A stretch of 5,530 nt of DNA from CAZGOM01 sp964527265 (GTDB lineage Bacteria > Planctomycetota > Phycisphaerae > Phycisphaerales > Phycisphaeraceae). The position numbers were made by a program, and so were the translations under genes. Under the pieces are notes generated by a model, which was given only the letters and a program-made list of their open reading frames with translations, searched no databases and was not told the DNA's origin. The stretch is taken from positions 1 to 5,530 of the forward strand of contig CAZGOM010000286.1 of assembly GCA_964527265.1 (NCBI GenBank), in the 5' to 3' direction. This document shows, piece by piece, positions 3,827 through 5,530 of the stretch; within the stretch, counting starts at the first letter, position 1, and every line of letters begins with the position of its first letter.

Positions 3827-5182
3827 ATGTTGAATCGGCGAGACGATGCTGGCGGTTGGGTTGTCGGGCGTTTAAGCCGGGCGTGTTTTGCTGTGATTTT
3901 GGCGGGATTGATGGGGGCTGCTGGGTGTTCTTCGCTCACGGATCAGGACCGGAAGCTGACGGTGAATGATTTTGCGTCGACGCAGGCTTCGGATGCGCGG
4001 CCGGCGGAAGTCTTGACGACGCGGCCGGCGGCGGATTCGTCCGGTGGCGGGTCGACTGGCGGGGAAGCGGGCATCGGGCCGCTCAAGGTGGTGGATGCGT
4101 CGGTGGATGATTTGGGGCCCGGGCCCACTAAGAAGACGCCCGCGGTTCGGCCTCCGATGGATTTTTCGGTCAAAAGCGTGAAGCTGACGAGTTTCACCAT
4201 GGATGCGATGGTGGGGCAGGTCAATGGGAACCCGATCTATGCGGGCACGGTGCTGGACAAGCTGCGGGAGCTTGAAGCGATGGGGCGCAATCAGTCGCGG
4301 TTGATGTTCCAGCAGCAGGCACGGAAGCTGATCGCGTCGACGCTGGAGCAGATCATCTCCGACGCGCTCATTCTGGGTGTGGCGGAGCGCGATTTGTCGG
4401 ACGTGGAGCGCAAGGGCCTGGAAGAGATCATGAAGGACCACCGGGCGCGGCTGATCCGCCAGTATGGTCAGGGATCGGTGTTTCTGGCCGAAGAACAATT
4501 GATGGCCAAAGAGGGGAAGACGCTCGACCAGGCGATGCAGGAGTTCCGCTCGATCATTCTGGTCAACCGGTACTTCAAGCAGAAGCTGCTGGTGAAGGTG
4601 CATGTGTCACGCAAAGACGTCGAGCGGTATTACCTGACGCATTATTCGGACTTCAACCAGCCATCGGCGAAGCGGTTGCGGTTCATGTGGGTGCCGTTTG
4701 AGAACACGGGGAAGTTTGAAGCGATGCTCAAGAGCGGGAAGGCGTTTAAGGAAGTGGCGTCGGATCCGGGGAACATGAGCCGACCGGCGGTGGGGGGTTT
4801 GTATCCGGACCTGGTGATGGGGAACGAGTTTTCCGAGGCTGTAAATCAGGCGATCGGGCGGCTGAAGCAGGGGCAGTATGAAGGGCCGATCCGGGTGAGG
4901 AACAACTCATGGTGGGTGTACTGCGAAGAAGTGATTCCCGGGATCAGCCGGCCGCTGCGGGAAGTGCAGCTTGAGATCGAAGAAGGGCTGCGGCGCGACC
5001 AGACGCGGGTGCTGACGCAGAAGTACCAGAATCGGTTGCTGCAGGAGGGGAGCTACGGCGGACAGGCGGGGTATAACGCGGATAAGCGGACGATGGAGAG
5101 CAACGGCCGGGCGATGGATGAGATGGCGGAATCACTGCTGGCGGTGGCGATGGCGAGGTTTGCGCAGCCGGCCGCTGAATAG
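3827..5182 (+). CDS. Secreted lipoprotein with SurA-like / parvulin-type peptidyl-prolyl isomerase architecture
   Basis: A 451-residue exported protein. The start at 3827 is chosen because GAGG (3817-3820) lies 6 nt upstream; earlier in-frame starts at 3752 (GTG) and 3788 would bury the signal peptide. Residues 15-34 (GRLSRACFAVILAGLMGAAGC) form a basic then hydrophobic signal ending in a permissive lipobox AAGC, with C34 the probable lipidated residue. Residues 41-125 are a low-complexity Ala/Thr/Gly/Pro linker. About 127-260 reads as the helical SurA N-terminal chaperone domain (VGQVNGNPIYAGTVLDKLRELE, then several amphipathic helices). About 262-370 reads as a parvulin-like domain (VSRKDVERYYLTHYSDFNQP, RLRFMWVPF, KSGKAFKEVASDPG, GGLYPDL, EGPIRVRNNSWWV). 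Catalytic parvulin His residues are not evident, so chaperone rather than isomerase activity is likely. A charged helix follows (375-408). Probable role: envelope protein folding, by inference. Confidence 0.8.
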   Translation: MLNRRDDAGGWVVGRLSRACFAVILAGLMGAAGCSSLTDQDRKLTVNDFASTQASDARPAEVLTTRPAADSSGGGSTGGEAGIGPLKVVDASVDDLGPGPTKKTPAVRPPMDFSVKSVKLTSFTMDAMVGQVNGNPIYAGTVLDKLRELEAMGRNQSRLMFQQQARKLIASTLEQIISDALILGVAERDLSDVERKGLEEIMKDHRARLIRQYGQGSVFLAEEQLMAKEGKTLDQAMQEFRSIILVNRYFKQKLLVKVHVSRKDVERYYLTHYSDFNQPSAKRLRFMWVPFENTGKFEAMLKSGKAFKEVASDPGNMSRPAVGGLYPDLVMGNEFSEAVNQAIGRLKQGQYEGPIRVRNNSWWVYCEEVIPGISRPLREVQLEIEEGLRRDQTRVLTQKYQNRLLQEGSYGGQAGYNADKRTMESNGRAMDEMAESLLAVAMARFAQPAAE

Positions 5183-5183
5183 G

Positions 5184-5201
5184 CCGACCGAGGACGGTCG
5201 G
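5184..5201 (+). terminator. GC-rich hairpin just after the lipoprotein gene
   Basis: CCGACCG (5184-5190) and CGGTCGG (5195-5201) form a perfect 7-bp stem with the tetraloop AGGA, starting 2 bp after the TAG stop. The position is right for a terminator, but no T-tract follows, so if it terminates it does so without the usual U-run; it might instead protect the mRNA 3' end. Confidence 0.45.
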
Positions 5202-5202
5202 A

Positions 5203-5235
5203 GTCGCGGGTCCTGGGTCCAGAGTCCTGGGTCGA
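5203..5235 (+). repeat. Heptad repeat, GGGTCCT type
   Basis: The trinucleotide GTC recurs every 7 bp at 5203, 5210, 5217, 5224 and 5231. GTCCTGGGTC occurs at 5210-5219 and again at 5224-5233, a 14-bp period. The units from 5208 follow a GGGTCCT consensus with one to two changes each; the third starts GAG, so only three full GGG tracts exist and the quadruplex rule is not met. Confidence 0.7.
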
Positions 5236-5245
5236 AGAGAAGAAG

Positions 5246-5273
5246 TTGAAGAGATGTGGAGTCGGTTTATTAG
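5246..5273 (+). promoter_or_regulatory. Weak candidate promoter for the endonuclease IV gene
   Basis: TTGAAG (5246-5251) and TATTAG (5268-5273) are separated by 16 bp. Each matches the sigma-70 consensus at four of six positions. It lies in the least GC-rich part of this spacer and would start transcription near 5280, placing the hairpin at 5288-5310 in the leader. Confidence 0.25.
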
Positions 5274-5287
5274 AGCATTTGTAGGCG

Positions 5288-5310
5288 GCCCTCTGCCAGT
5301 GGGAGAGGGC
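5288..5310 (+). other. Hairpin directly upstream of the endonuclease IV ribosome binding site
   Basis: GCCCTCT (5288-5294) pairs perfectly with AGAGGGC (5304-5310); within the 9-nt loop, CC and GG can form two more pairs around AGT. It ends 5 nt before the Shine-Dalgarno AAAGGAA (5316-5322 region). It may be a terminator stem lacking a T-tract or a leader hairpin; no regulatory function is shown. Confidence 0.4.
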
Positions 5311-5328
5311 GCGAGAAAGGAACTTTGA

Positions 5329-5530
5329 ATGTTTGGAAGTCATCTTTCGATATCGGGCGGGTTGTATAAGGCGGCGGATGAGGCGAAGGCGCTGGGGTTT
5401 GAGACGGTGCAGATTTTCACGAAGAACCAGCAGCAGTGGAAAGCGCCGAAGCTGACGGAGGAGAGCATTAAGCAATGGAAGGCGGCGGTGAAAGCCGCGG
5501 GGCTGGTGACGCCGGTGAGCCATGACAGCT
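5329..5530 (+). CDS. nfo: Endonuclease IV (AP endonuclease), N-terminal part, cut by the right edge
   Basis: The 67 visible codons translate to a start MFGSHLSISGGLYKAADEAK, followed by ALGFETVQIFTKNQQQWKAP and, near the edge, TPVSHDS. This is the typical opening of bacterial endonuclease IV, a cytoplasmic TIM-barrel enzyme with three zinc ions that cuts DNA 5' to abasic sites in base excision repair. GSH.S..GG (residues 3-11), the QIFTKN.QQW block (28-37) and the H65 region, where the family has a zinc-binding or DNA-contacting histidine in 'HdsYLiN', are all in place. The Shine-Dalgarno AAGGA at 5317-5321 lies 7 nt before the ATG at 5329. The family is usually about 280 residues, so roughly three quarters is beyond the window. 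Same strand as the lipoprotein gene with a 146-bp gap holding hairpins and a repeat, so probably a separate transcript. Confidence 0.92.
   Translation, partial: MFGSHLSISGGLYKAADEAKALGFETVQIFTKNQQQWKAPKLTEESIKQWKAAVKAAGLVTPVSHDS

Noticed and set aside
3872..4603. 243-codon minus-strand open frame over the lipoprotein gene
   Set aside because: Arg/His/Pro-rich shadow of a coding strand with a signal peptide, lipobox and domain structure.

Overview
The window looks like chromosomal sequence from a GC-rich bacterium, most likely a member of the Planctomycetota (perhaps Phycisphaerae). This is inference from gene content and protein style: a DciA/DUF721 protein divergent from shikimate kinase, a PhyH dioxygenase divergent from an AraC regulator, and a lipoprotein SurA/parvulin-like chaperone. 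No rRNA or other phylogenetic marker is present. The + strand is markedly G-rich over C along the window, whichever strand is coding.

Layout, left to right. Positions 1-51 hold the first 17 codons of a shikimate kinase on the minus strand. It diverges from a DUF721/DciA-like gene (81-455, +). That gene converges on a phytanoyl-CoA dioxygenase (PhyH) family gene (535-1317, -) across an inverted-repeat element whose arms contain both stop codons. A 322-bp divergent intergenic region, including a structured GC-rich leader (1547-1615), leads to an AraC-family regulator (1640-2407, +), plausibly the regulator of the dioxygenase. A 128-bp palindromic element (2412-2539) with six GGGATAA heptads separates it from yebC (2574-3317, +). 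Then come an acylphosphatase (3401-3700, +), a secreted lipoprotein with SurA/parvulin-like architecture (3827-5182, +), and the first 67 codons of endonuclease IV (5329-5530, +, cut by the window edge).

The coding genes are mostly ordinary housekeeping or envelope functions. The unusual signal lies between them. Four intergenic regions carry short tandem repeats with a 7-bp period: GGGATAA types at 442-455, 2424-2465 and 3714-3734, TGGGTAG/TGGGTCT at 3321-3348, and GGGTCCT at 5203-5235. Two of these lie in imperfect palindromes resembling small non-autonomous repeat elements, and two contain at least four GGG tracts spaced by 4 nt, a classical G-quadruplex pattern. This resembles in style the heptameric STRR repeats known from cyanobacteria, but in an apparently different phylum and with palindromic packaging. 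No CRISPR array, tRNA, rRNA, transposase or phage gene was seen.
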